Shown here piece by piece: positions 52,490 through 61,364 of a stretch of DNA of 64,000 nucleotides. A program made the translations under genes and the position numbers. This DNA comes from Viridibacillus arvi (GTDB lineage: Bacteria > Bacillota > Bacilli > Bacillales_A > Planococcaceae), in NCBI RefSeq assembly GCF_001274945.1, contig NZ_LILB01000001.1, positions 781,212 through 845,211 on the forward strand, in the 5' to 3' direction. The notes beneath the pieces were generated by a model. That model saw only the letters and a list, made by a program, of their open reading frames with translations, ran no database searches and was not told the origin of the DNA. Every line of letters starts with the position of its first letter. The first letter of the stretch is position 1.

Positions 52490-53905
52490 ATGTACACAAC
52501 CCCCCATTTCCCAGATAAAGAGAGCAATCAACTTATTTCATTATTCACTAGCATCTTTAGCACTTCTTATGATGGATTATTTGTATGTGACCAAAATGGT
52601 TATCCTCTTTTATACAATCAAGCTTTATTAGAAATTTGCGGAATGTCTGTGGATTATATGAACAATTTTGGGAACGTCTTCAATCTTCTAAAGCAAGGTG
52701 GTTTACCTAATTCCGCTAGTACTGTAGCGATTGAAACAAAAAGTATTTACAGCGCTATGGTTCATTATTACAACGGAAAAAAAGCTATCCTTTCGGCAAC
52801 ACCTATATTAGATGATAATCAAGAAGTCCAATTTGTAGTTACAAATGTAAGAGACGTGACAGAAATCAATCGACTTCAAGAGGAATTAGGGGAAACACAA
52901 CAAATTAATACTTCCTATCAAATCGCACTAAAACAAGCACAAGAACAACTCGAATCACAGAATCAGCTTATATATAAGAGCAAGGTTATGCACCAACTTG
53001 TCTTCCTTGCATCGCGTTTTGCCAAAAATGATTCTCCCATTCTGATACTTGGAGAGTCTGGAGTGGGGAAAGATGTTATGGCTCAATACATTCATAAGCA
53101 AAGTCAAAGAAAGGGTGAATTTATTAAAATAAACTGTGGAGCAATTCCCGAGAACCTTCTAGAATCAGAATTATTTGGTTACGAAAAAGGTTCATTTACA
53201 GGGGCTAATCAATCAAAAGTAGGTTTGTTTGAAATGGCCCATAAAGGAACAATTTTTTTAGATGAAATTGGCGACCTTCCTTATCCATTACAGGTTAAAC
53301 TTTTAAACGTTTTACAAGACTTCAAAATAAGAAAAGTAGGAGGAACAAAATATCGTGAAGTGGACATGCGAGTGATTGCAGCAACAAATTGCAACCTTGA
53401 ATCTTTGATTGAACAAAAAAAATTTCGTCAAGATCTCTATTACAGGCTAAATGTATTAAATTTTACCATACCACCATTAAGAGAAAGACAAGAGGATATT
53501 TCCACCCTTCTGTTCTATTTTTCAAAAAAATTAGAAAAGAAATATGGAATTGAAATGCATATGGATGCCCCTGTACTGGAAAAGTGCTTAGAATATGACT
53601 GGCCAGGTAACATTCGAGAATTAAGCAATATCGTAGAACGAATGTATCATATGAGTGAAGACGGTAAGATTACCCTTAATCAGTTACCAACTTACATTTT
53701 AAACTTCCCAAAAATAGCTATACAAAATATAGACTATAATACATCTGATATCACTGTTCCCCTTAAAGATGCTGTGAAGACATTTGAAAAATGGTATATT
53801 ACACAAATGCTTTCACAAACTTCTACTATGCAGGAATGTGCCGATAAACTCGGAGTAAACATCTCCACACTTGTACGAAAAAAGAGAAATTTATCAATTA
53901 TGTAG
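52490..53905 (+). CDS. Sigma-54-dependent activator (PAS-AAA-HTH)
   Basis: A 471-residue enhancer-binding protein. A PAS sensor spans residues ~20-120 (TSYDGLFVCDQNGYPLLYN), followed by a coiled-coil (~125-165). The AAA domain has Walker A GESGVGKDV near 187, GSFTGA near 234 (the GAFTGA loop with Ser), and IFLDEIGDLP. The C-terminal helix-turn-helix is TMQECADKLGVNISTLVRKK. The layout is like RocR/PrdR-type activators of Bacillota. It is divergent from the ligase operon, whose promoter is sigma-54 type, so that operon is its expected target. Confidence 0.92.
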   Translation: MYTTPHFPDKESNQLISLFTSIFSTSYDGLFVCDQNGYPLLYNQALLEICGMSVDYMNNFGNVFNLLKQGGLPNSASTVAIETKSIYSAMVHYYNGKKAILSATPILDDNQEVQFVVTNVRDVTEINRLQEELGETQQINTSYQIALKQAQEQLESQNQLIYKSKVMHQLVFLASRFAKNDSPILILGESGVGKDVMAQYIHKQSQRKGEFIKINCGAIPENLLESELFGYEKGSFTGANQSKVGLFEMAHKGTIFLDEIGDLPYPLQVKLLNVLQDFKIRKVGGTKYREVDMRVIAATNCNLESLIEQKKFRQDLYYRLNVLNFTIPPLRERQEDISTLLFYFSKKLEKKYGIEMHMDAPVLEKCLEYDWPGNIRELSNIVERMYHMSEDGKITLNQLPTYILNFPKIAIQNIDYNTSDITVPLKDAVKTFEKWYITQMLSQTSTMQECADKLGVNISTLVRKKRNLSIM

Positions 53906-54635
53906 ATTAAAGTTAATTATAGATTTAAAAAAGAGGCTGACTAAACAAGTAGTGGATTGCACCCCGTCAAGTAGATAGAACAAATAATGTAAATGAACTA
54001 TCCCAATACCATCAACTTGCGATGTTATCCACTTTAAAAGTCATTGTAAGCGATTACAATGACTTTTTATCATTTCTACCAATAGTAAGAGAATCTCGTC
54101 TAAACCTTATATTCATTGATAGGTGGAAAGGATTGTTATCGGAGATTAATACAGATTATTTATATGAGTTAACTAGTTAACCCCATTATCAGAAAAATTT
54201 TAAAGTTACCCAATGAAAATCAAATGAGCTCTCAGACAGATTTTAAATCGAGTTGACGGGTGATTCTCCGTCACGATTCGTCTAAGTGCTCTTTTTTCAT
54301 GCTATTTTTCAAGAAAACTAGTATAAAACATCGCACAATAGAATAGAGAAAAATAAAGAAGCAAAATAGTACGTGATATAGCGTATTAGAATTTTATATT
54401 GTAATGGTTAAATATACATTCAAATTACGAATCATTGAATCTGCAATCGGTCCCTCAAATGATTAAAAATCGGTCTCAAGACTTAGAGAAACCACCACCC
54501 CTGGTCTATTATCCTTAAAATTCCAAAGACTTACAATTACATACAGGAGGAAAACCACAAAAAAAGAGAGAAATCTTAATGTTGAGATTGAGCAATGCAT
54601 AAAATGGATGAGCATGAGAAAGGAGATTTTATTAA
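53906..54635. other. 730-base intergenic region with hairpins and decayed sequence
   Basis: No intact gene. TGCACCCCGTCAA near 53957 and TTGACGGGTGA near 54253 are near-inverted strings that may mark an old IS element, with no transposase left. GTTAACTAGTTAAC (54168-54181) is a perfect 14-bp palindrome. GACGG-N8-CCGTC lies near 54255. An AGGAGG at 54546-54551 has no start codon at useful distance. Confidence 0.4.
54036..54068 (+). terminator. Terminator downstream of the PAS-AAA activator
   Basis: A perfect 14-bp stem (AAAAGTCATTGTAA with TTACAATGACTTTT) and a four-base loop, with the T-run included. It lies 130 bases past the stop. Confidence 0.85.
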
Positions 54636-57600
54636 ATGTCTGTGTTTACTAAATGGTCCTTTAAAAATAAGGCGGCCATAGCATTAGTTACAATTCTTGT
54701 ATTACTTTTAGGATGTGTTAGCTATTTCAAATTACCAATGGAGTTTTTACCACCAGCTGATCAACCGCAAATAACGATTATTGCACTGGGGCAAGGAATC
54801 GATTCTAATTCGATGGAGGAACAGGTCACAACACCAATTGAAACCGCAGTGAGTTCTGTCAAAGGAAAGAAAGATTATTTCTCCACAACAGGTGATGGAT
54901 TTACACAAATCGATATATTATTTGAATCAAAAACGAATATGAAAGATGCCAAGCAAGAAGTGCAAGAAGCTCTTGCTGCGGTGACATTACCTAAGAATGT
55001 TCAGAAACCTTCAATCATTCAGCTTAATACATCCATGATTCCGATTGCAGATGTATCTATTACATTTAAGGATGGATTAACAAAAAGAAATAGCGAATTT
55101 GCTAAGAAAAAAATCATTCCAATGTATAAAGATATAAAAGGTGTCGCAAATGTGCAAGCGTTTGGTACAGAAAGTTCATATGTTTCTATAAAAATAAATA
55201 ATACGCTATTAGCAGAAAAACAATTATCACTTGAGAATATTATGGCAGTACTTCAAGATCAAAACCTTTCTGCTTCAGTCGGAGAAAAAACGATTGACGA
55301 CAAAGCTAGTAACATCAAAATCATTGGAAAATTGAATTCGTTGAAAGACATTAAACAACTACCCATTGCTCCAGGTGTTAAACTGACGGATGTTGCAAAA
55401 GTAAGCATTAAAAAGCCAAATACTACGCTTACTCGTGTAAATGGTAAGGATGCATTGATTCTTATTATGACTAAAGGAAGTAATGCAAACGCAGTAAGTA
55501 CGGGGAAAGAAATTGCAGAAGTATCTAAGAAAATGAACAAACAATATTCTAACGTCCAGAGTGATGTTATTATGTCGACAGCAGATATGATCGAAGGTTC
55601 CGTAAATACGATGATGAAAGAAGTATTATTAGGCGCACTATTCGCGACCATAGTAATTGTTCTATTTTTAAGAAACCTACGTTCAACATTTATTACGATT
55701 GTCTCCATACCCCTTTCTCTAGCTTTTACCCTGTTTTTGCTATGGATGTCAGGCGTGTCATTAAACATTTTGACATTGGGTGGAGTAGCCGTGGCTGTTG
55801 GTAGGCTTGTAGATGATAGTATCGTCGTTATTGAGAATATTTTCAGGAAAATGCAAAAGGAAAAATTCTCAGTTAGTCTTGTCATTGAAGCGACAAAAGA
55901 AGTAGGAACAGCCATCTTAGCTTCTACACTAACAACTGTTGCCGTATTTTTACCTATTGGATTAGTTAGCGGCAGTTTACAAGACTTTTTAATGCCATTT
56001 GCCTTAACAATCACGTATTCTTTACTCGCTTCTTTAATTGTTGCAGTGACCGTTGTACCATTGATGAGTTCTTCCTTGTTAAAAAACAGCAAACTTGCTG
56101 TGCATAAACCTGCAGTACGTTTTTCTCGCTTATTAACATGGACACTAAATCATAAATGGGTTGTATATCTACTCTCTTTATTATTATTTGCTGGTTCAAT
56201 TGGGACTTATTTTGCAATGCCTAAAGGAGAGATTGATAAATCGACAGCTGATTTCATTCAAGCAACTTTAGAGTATCCAAATGATACACCACTTGAAAAA
56301 GTAAAAGAAAATACACTTCGCCTTGAAGATTACATTCACTCTCAAGATGAAGTGGAATATGAATATACACAGCTTGGTAATACAGAAGACGCTGCAAGAT
56401 TAGGAGGAGTTAATTCTCCAACGCTCGCAACATTCATGATTATGTTAAAGGATAGTAAAGATACAGAAAAAGTGCTTGATAGGCTAGAAAAACAAAAGAA
56501 AGAGTATGTCGGTGCAGAATTAACAGTAGATACAGCTTCCTTTATGTCAGGATCTTCTTCACCAGTTACGATTGATGTTATGGGTGATGATTTAACTCAA
56601 ATTGAAAAAACTGCAACTAATGTAAAAGAAAAAATTGAAGGAATAAAAGGAATTGAAAAAGTAACAACCAATCAGGATGCAAAAAAGATGGTTTATTCAT
56701 TTAAAGTGAATGCTGCAGAAGGAAGTGCAACGCAAATTTCTCAGCAATTAGGTGTCTTTTTAAATCGAACGCCTATAGGATCGGCAACGATTGGTTCACA
56801 ACCAATTACAATTATGTTAGAGCCTCTACTAAACCCAAAAACGAAAGATGAACTAAACAACATTTTAGTCGCTACACCTACGGGAATGGAGCCTTTATCC
56901 AAAGTAGCTAAGCTAAAACAAGAAGAGAAGCCAACAAACATAATCCATAAAGATGGCAATTCATATGTACGTATTACCGCTAGTGTGGATCCTGAGCAGC
57001 TATCAAAGGTCAATGAAGAGATTACTAAAACTATCTTTGGTAAAAAAGATGTAAAAGGAATGAAGATTCCATCTGGAGTAAACGTATATATTGGCGGTGC
57101 AAGTGCACAACAAGCAGACGATTTCTCTGATTTATTTATCACTATGCTTGTATCAATCGGAATCGTATTCTTAATAATGGTAGTAACCTTTAAGACATTC
57201 CGTGCACCAATTGCAATATTATGCTCACTTCCATTAGCAGCAATTGGCGCGATTCTCGGCCTATTGATTAGTGGAATTACAGTAGATGTTACGGCATTAC
57301 TTGGTGCCTTAATGTTAATTGGCATTGTAGTTACGAATGCGATTGTCTTGCTAGATCGCGTCAAACAAAATGAAAAAACAATGATTATACGTGACGCACT
57401 TGTAGAAGCAGCAGCAACAAGAATGCGTCCAATCTTAATGACAGCTATGGCGACAGTCTGTGCTATGATTCCATTATTATTTAAAAAAGCAGAATCAACT
57501 AGCTTAGTATCCAGTAGTCTTGCAATCGTCGTAATTGGTGGCTTAACGATGGCTACATTGCTGACGCTTGTGGTGATTCCTGTTATTTACGAGACACTTC

Positions 57601-57653
57601 ACTTCCGAAAGGCAACAAGACAGCGAAAAGAAAAAGCAAGTGAAATGAATTAA
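54636..57653 (+). CDS. RND family efflux transporter permease, SwrC-like
   Basis: A 1005-residue RND pump with the expected two-repeat layout: helix 1, a large outer loop (~35-325), helices 2-6 (~330-480), helix 7 near 510, a second outer loop and helices 8-12 (~840-985). Helix 4 carries VAVGRLVDDSIVVIEN with the proton-relay Asp pair one residue apart. It belongs to the Gram-positive AcrB/SwrC type that exports surfactant-like and hydrophobic compounds. AAAGGAG lies ahead of the ATG. No membrane-fusion gene lies next to it, as is usual in Bacillales. Regulator not evident. Confidence 0.93.
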   Translation: MSVFTKWSFKNKAAIALVTILVLLLGCVSYFKLPMEFLPPADQPQITIIALGQGIDSNSMEEQVTTPIETAVSSVKGKKDYFSTTGDGFTQIDILFESKTNMKDAKQEVQEALAAVTLPKNVQKPSIIQLNTSMIPIADVSITFKDGLTKRNSEFAKKKIIPMYKDIKGVANVQAFGTESSYVSIKINNTLLAEKQLSLENIMAVLQDQNLSASVGEKTIDDKASNIKIIGKLNSLKDIKQLPIAPGVKLTDVAKVSIKKPNTTLTRVNGKDALILIMTKGSNANAVSTGKEIAEVSKKMNKQYSNVQSDVIMSTADMIEGSVNTMMKEVLLGALFATIVIVLFLRNLRSTFITIVSIPLSLAFTLFLLWMSGVSLNILTLGGVAVAVGRLVDDSIVVIENIFRKMQKEKFSVSLVIEATKEVGTAILASTLTTVAVFLPIGLVSGSLQDFLMPFALTITYSLLASLIVAVTVVPLMSSSLLKNSKLAVHKPAVRFSRLLTWTLNHKWVVYLLSLLLFAGSIGTYFAMPKGEIDKSTADFIQATLEYPNDTPLEKVKENTLRLEDYIHSQDEVEYEYTQLGNTEDAARLGGVNSPTLATFMIMLKDSKDTEKVLDRLEKQKKEYVGAELTVDTASFMSGSSSPVTIDVMGDDLTQIEKTATNVKEKIEGIKGIEKVTTNQDAKKMVYSFKVNAAEGSATQISQQLGVFLNRTPIGSATIGSQPITIMLEPLLNPKTKDELNNILVATPTGMEPLSKVAKLKQEEKPTNIIHKDGNSYVRITASVDPEQLSKVNEEITKTIFGKKDVKGMKIPSGVNVYIGGASAQQADDFSDLFITMLVSIGIVFLIMVVTFKTFRAPIAILCSLPLAAIGAILGLLISGITVDVTALLGALMLIGIVVTNAIVLLDRVKQNEKTMIIRDALVEAAATRMRPILMTAMATVCAMIPLLFKKAESTSLVSSSLAIVVIGGLTMATLLTLVVIPVIYETLHFRKATRQRKEKASEMN

Positions 57654-57671
57654 TCTGTTTAACATAACTAA

Positions 57672-57703
57672 CAAGCCCTTCAATCTGTTGATTGAAGGGC
57701 TTG
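57672..57703 (+). terminator. Hairpin after the RND gene
   Basis: CAAGCCCTTCAATC and GATTGAAGGGCTTG form a perfect 14-bp stem with a four-base loop. The T-run is poor. Confidence 0.7.
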
Positions 57704-57959
57704 AATTGTGATACATCAAGTTCTAATAGTTGGCTCAATTTAATTATATTTTTTACATTTCTTAGATACACTTGTTTTGCATACTGATAAACGAGGGATT
57801 CTTAGATTTGTGGTAAAAATTTGCTTAGATCCAATAAACGAACACAGTTATTCCAGTAATATAAATGATAGCACAAAAGGTTTTTTAGGAATATTTGTAG
57901 AATACCAATATATAATGAAAGAAAAAAACACCATAGTTTAGGAGGGGTTGCAAATATTA

Positions 57960-58229
57960 ATGGGAATCTTAATATTTAGTCCAATATATGTAATATTTAT
58001 TTGGCAATTCTTTAAACCTAAGGAAGCATTATTGAATGGACGAGCAACACTATTTTGGGGATTTAAATATACTATTGAAAAACAAAAACGCAAGAACTTT
58101 AAAGAGGGAGAAGATGTTACCGAAAAAGAAATCTTTCAGACAAAAGCTAGTTCTGTTCTAGCTATTATGTTTTTAACCATAATTTTAATTATTGAGTACC
58201 TAGTAATCGAGTATAAATCGGGTTTTTAA
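57960..58229 (+). CDS. Small two-helix membrane protein, unknown
   Basis: An 89-residue protein with a hydrophobic N-terminal helix (GILIFSPIYVIFIWQFF), a charged middle (~residues 20-62, Lys/Glu-rich) and a C-terminal helix (SVLAIMFLTIILIIEYLVI). TAGGAGGGG precedes the ATG; an in-frame TTG four codons earlier is too close to that site. I do not recognise the family. It is a single gene between the RND pump and the acetyltransferase. Confidence 0.6.
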   Translation: MGILIFSPIYVIFIWQFFKPKEALLNGRATLFWGFKYTIEKQKRKNFKEGEDVTEKEIFQTKASSVLAIMFLTIILIIEYLVIEYKSGF

Positions 58230-58257
58230 TGTAATTATTCACCCATGCATGAATGAG

Positions 58258-58290
58258 AAACGTTTTCGACTCCAAATATCGAAAACGCCT
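58258..58290 (+). terminator. Hairpin after the small membrane protein gene
   Basis: CGTTTTCGA pairs with TCGAAAACG; flanking GAG and CTC extend the stem. T-run weak. Between it and 58370 another hairpin (AAGTAGCA with TGCTACTT) may serve the leftward acetyltransferase gene. Confidence 0.6.
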
Positions 58291-58467
58291 CTTAATTAAT
58301 AAAAAGTAGCATTATAGTTAAATAGAACCCAAAAATTAAAAGCACCTTCGTTTATAGTGCTACTTATTTATCGAATTTTCATCTTTAACTATTAGATAAT
58401 GTAATTATTGTGCAAAATAAAAGCAACACGTTCAATCGCTTTATTGATTATTGTTGAACTGGTAAAG

Positions 58468-59334
58468 TTAGAAAGTTTTTGTCATAAATACTTGTGAAAC
58501 AGGCGTCTCTTCAAATCCCTTTTTCGTTAATAAGGAAATCACTCGCCCATCTCCTTTTAAGAAGTTATAAGTAGTACGATTTATTGGCTTATCGTATTCC
58601 AAAGCATACGCAAGTAATGCATTTAGTACATCATCATCACCATTTTCAGATACTTGAAATAATGTAATACCTTCCGTTTCATTTCCGAACACATATTTTT
58701 TCCGAATAAGACATGCAGCCTGTACATCTTCATCCTTTGTAATCATCACAACTTCTCCACCTATTTTAGGTGTGTTACTAGGATCTGTTTGCCAAGGTAC
58801 AATAGCCGGAAATAATCCTGAACCTATTGCATGTACAGCAGGAATCCTTTGAATTTCATAGCCATCTAAACTTGGTAATTGATTATCTAAAACCCCTTCT
58901 GCTGATAAAAAGAGTAAATCGTCAACTACATTATATCCACACTTCTCATATAATGATATGGCTGGCTTATTTTCAGAAAGTGCTTCTAATGTAGCTATAG
59001 AAACATTGTTATCCAATAAGACTTTCACTGCCTCTTGCATCAAAGGGAAGCCCAACTTCTTCCCACGATATTCAGGAATAATACCGGTTCCACCATTCCA
59101 AGAAACCTTTCGACCATCCACTTCTCTAATCCCTTGCAATACAAATCCGACAGGCTCAATCCCATCATACGCAACGACTGAGAGCGATGGAGATAAACTT
59201 TCATTTCCAAACTTACTAATGAATGTTTCAAAAGATAAATTCATCGGTAATATATATCCTTCAAACCCTCTATTAAATAATTCGTGTGCTTCTTGAAAGC
59301 TTACTGACGACAGTAATTTATAAGAAATGTTCAT
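58468..59334 (-). CDS. GNAT family N-acetyltransferase
   Basis: A 288-residue acetyltransferase. The N-terminal GNAT domain has the acetyl-CoA loop GIIPEYRGKKLGFPLM near residues 83-98 and LYEKCGYNVVDD near 128. The second half is a diverged GNAT-like or substrate domain ending LLTKKGFEETPVSQVFMT, so this may be a tandem-GNAT protein. CGGAGG lies ahead of the ATG. Substrate unknown. Confidence 0.85.
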   Translation of the reverse strand: MNISYKLLSSVSFQEAHELFNRGFEGYILPMNLSFETFISKFGNESLSPSLSVVAYDGIEPVGFVLQGIREVDGRKVSWNGGTGIIPEYRGKKLGFPLMQEAVKVLLDNNVSIATLEALSENKPAISLYEKCGYNVVDDLLFLSAEGVLDNQLPSLDGYEIQRIPAVHAIGSGLFPAIVPWQTDPSNTPKIGGEVVMITKDEDVQAACLIRKKYVFGNETEGITLFQVSENGDDDVLNALLAYALEYDKPINRTTYNFLKGDGRVISLLTKKGFEETPVSQVFMTKTF

Positions 59335-59468
59335 TGCTTACCTCCGCTTTTCATATTGTTATTCGGACTTAAATTTCTGCAAATATATTAATCTATTCTT
59401 TTCATTATATTGTTATTCTTAATTTTATACAATTCTAATATTACTGACTATTATGTCCCGCGAATATT

Positions 59469-59504
59469 AAAAAGCCTTGATTCAAAATTAGAATCAAGGC
59501 TTTT
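59469..59504 (-). terminator. Terminator of the MarR-ABC exporter operon
   Basis: AAAAGCCTTGATTC and GAATCAAGGCTTTT form a perfect 14-bp stem, with T on both sides; it lies just past the second exporter gene. Confidence 0.92.
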
Positions 59505-59510
59505 ACATTT

Positions 59511-61364
59511 TTACATCGCTTCTTTATTTGAAAATTGACTGTTATAAAGGTCAGCATAGAAACCGCCTTCTTCTAACAGATCTTGATGTGTTCCTTGTTC
59601 GATGACTTTACCTTGATCCATCACTAAGATCAAGTCAGCGTCTCTAATAGTGGAAAGACGATGTGCAATAACAAAGCTAGTTCGCCCTTCCATTAAACGA
59701 TTCATCGCCTGTTGGATCAGTAATTCTGTACGCGTATCAACACTTGATGTTGCTTCATCCAAAATCATGATCGGAGGATCCGCAAGTACAGCTCGAGCAA
59801 TAGTTAAGAGCTGTTTTTGTCCTTGTGAAATGTTTGATGCTTCTTCATTTAAAACTGTGTTATACCCATCTGGAAGTGTACGAATGAAGTGATCTGCTCG
59901 AGCTGTTTTGGCAGCCGAGAATATTTCTTCTTCTGTTGCATTTTCTTTCCCAAAAGCTAAGTTCTCTTTAATTGTCCCATTAAAGAGCCAAGTGTCCTGA
60001 AGCACCATACCAAATGTTTTGCGGAGGTTTTCTCGTGATATGTTGCGCGTATCAATACCATCAATTTTGATTTTCCCGTCATTTAACTCATAAAATCTCA
60101 TTAACAGATTGATCAGTGTCGTTTTACCAGCTCCAGTTGGACCTACAATGGCCACTGTTTGACCTGGCTGTACTTCAATATTCATGTCCTCTATTAATAG
60201 ATCCTTGCCATATCCAAAACTAACATGCTCGAAAGTAACGGCTCCTTTTGCTTTCGTTAAACTAGAAGATGTCACTTCTTTTATTTCTTCTTCTTCATCT
60301 AATAGTTCAAAAACACGTTCAGCTGCGGCAATTGTTGATTGGATAATGTTTGCAATGTTCGCTGTTTGTGCAATTGGCTGTGTAAATTGGCGAGTGTACG
60401 TAATAAATGCTTGTATATCACCAATTGAAATCGCACGTTGCGTTACTAAAATACCGCCTACAACACTAATGATAACGTAACTTAAATTTCCGATGAATGA
60501 CATTAAAGGCATAATCATTCCCGAGATAAATTGTGCTTTACGACCTGCTTGATATAATTTTTCATTTACTTCATCGAACTCAGCGACCGCTTTTTTCTCA
60601 TGACCAAATACTTTAACGACTTGATGACCTGTATACATTTCTTCAATATGACCATTTAACTGGCCAAGAGTTTTTTGTTGATCTGCAAAATGTTTTTGTG
60701 ATCTTTTCAAAATTGGTTTAATGACGAAAATCGAAAGTGGTAGACTTACAATTGATATTAATGTCAGCAACGGGCTGATTGTTAACATCATGATGATAAT
60801 CCCAATTATTGTTACGATCGAAGTGATAAACTGGGTCACACTTTGCTGTAGCGTACTACCAATCGTATCAATATCATTTGTTACCCTACTTAAAGTTTCT
60901 CCATTAGCACGTCCATCAAAGTATTTCAATGGAAGTTTCTCTAGCTTTTCATTGATCTCTGTTCTTAAATCATAAACTGTTTTCTGAGCGACGCTAGACA
61001 TAATATACTGTTGAATATACGAAAACAAACTACTAACAACATAAAGTCCCGCAAGTAACAGTAACAATTGTCCAATAGCATGGAAGTCGATTTCTGCTCC
61101 TGGTACTCCTTTGAATTTGCTATATGCCCCTTCAAATAATTCAGTGATTGCATTCCCCATTATCTTCGGCCCTACAACCATGAAAACAGTACTCATAATT
61201 GCTGCTAAAAATACGATAATTAATCGATTACGATGTGGTTTTAAAAAGCTAAGTAAACGTCGGAATGTGCCTTTAAAATTCTTGGCTTTTTGCCCTGCCA
61301 TCATCATATTACCGCCATTCCCCATTGGACCGCCTTGAGGTTGCGTTTTTCTATGCTTACTCAT
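59511..61364 (-). CDS. ABC exporter half-transporter with ATPase domain (YfiC/LmrA-type)
   Basis: A 617-residue fused membrane-ATPase protein. A Gly/Met-rich N-tail (~30 residues) is followed by six transmembrane segments (~45-335). The ATPase has Walker A GPTGAGKTT near 407, signature ISQGQKQ near 510 (the first Gly of LSGGQ replaced by Gln's neighbour pattern), and a complete Walker B MILDEATSS near 533. It starts inside the stop of the partner gene (ATGA overlap), so the two subunits are co-translated and probably form a heterodimer. Confidence 0.92.
   Translation of the reverse strand: MSKHRKTQPQGGPMGNGGNMMMAGQKAKNFKGTFRRLLSFLKPHRNRLIIVFLAAIMSTVFMVVGPKIMGNAITELFEGAYSKFKGVPGAEIDFHAIGQLLLLLAGLYVVSSLFSYIQQYIMSSVAQKTVYDLRTEINEKLEKLPLKYFDGRANGETLSRVTNDIDTIGSTLQQSVTQFITSIVTIIGIIIMMLTISPLLTLISIVSLPLSIFVIKPILKRSQKHFADQQKTLGQLNGHIEEMYTGHQVVKVFGHEKKAVAEFDEVNEKLYQAGRKAQFISGMIMPLMSFIGNLSYVIISVVGGILVTQRAISIGDIQAFITYTRQFTQPIAQTANIANIIQSTIAAAERVFELLDEEEEIKEVTSSSLTKAKGAVTFEHVSFGYGKDLLIEDMNIEVQPGQTVAIVGPTGAGKTTLINLLMRFYELNDGKIKIDGIDTRNISRENLRKTFGMVLQDTWLFNGTIKENLAFGKENATEEEIFSAAKTARADHFIRTLPDGYNTVLNEEASNISQGQKQLLTIARAVLADPPIMILDEATSSVDTRTELLIQQAMNRLMEGRTSFVIAHRLSTIRDADLILVMDQGKVIEQGTHQDLLEEGGFYADLYNSQFSNKEAM

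Noticed and set aside
56741-57364. 207-codon minus-strand ORF inside the RND gene
   Set aside because: A shadow of the RND coding frame with no ribosome site.
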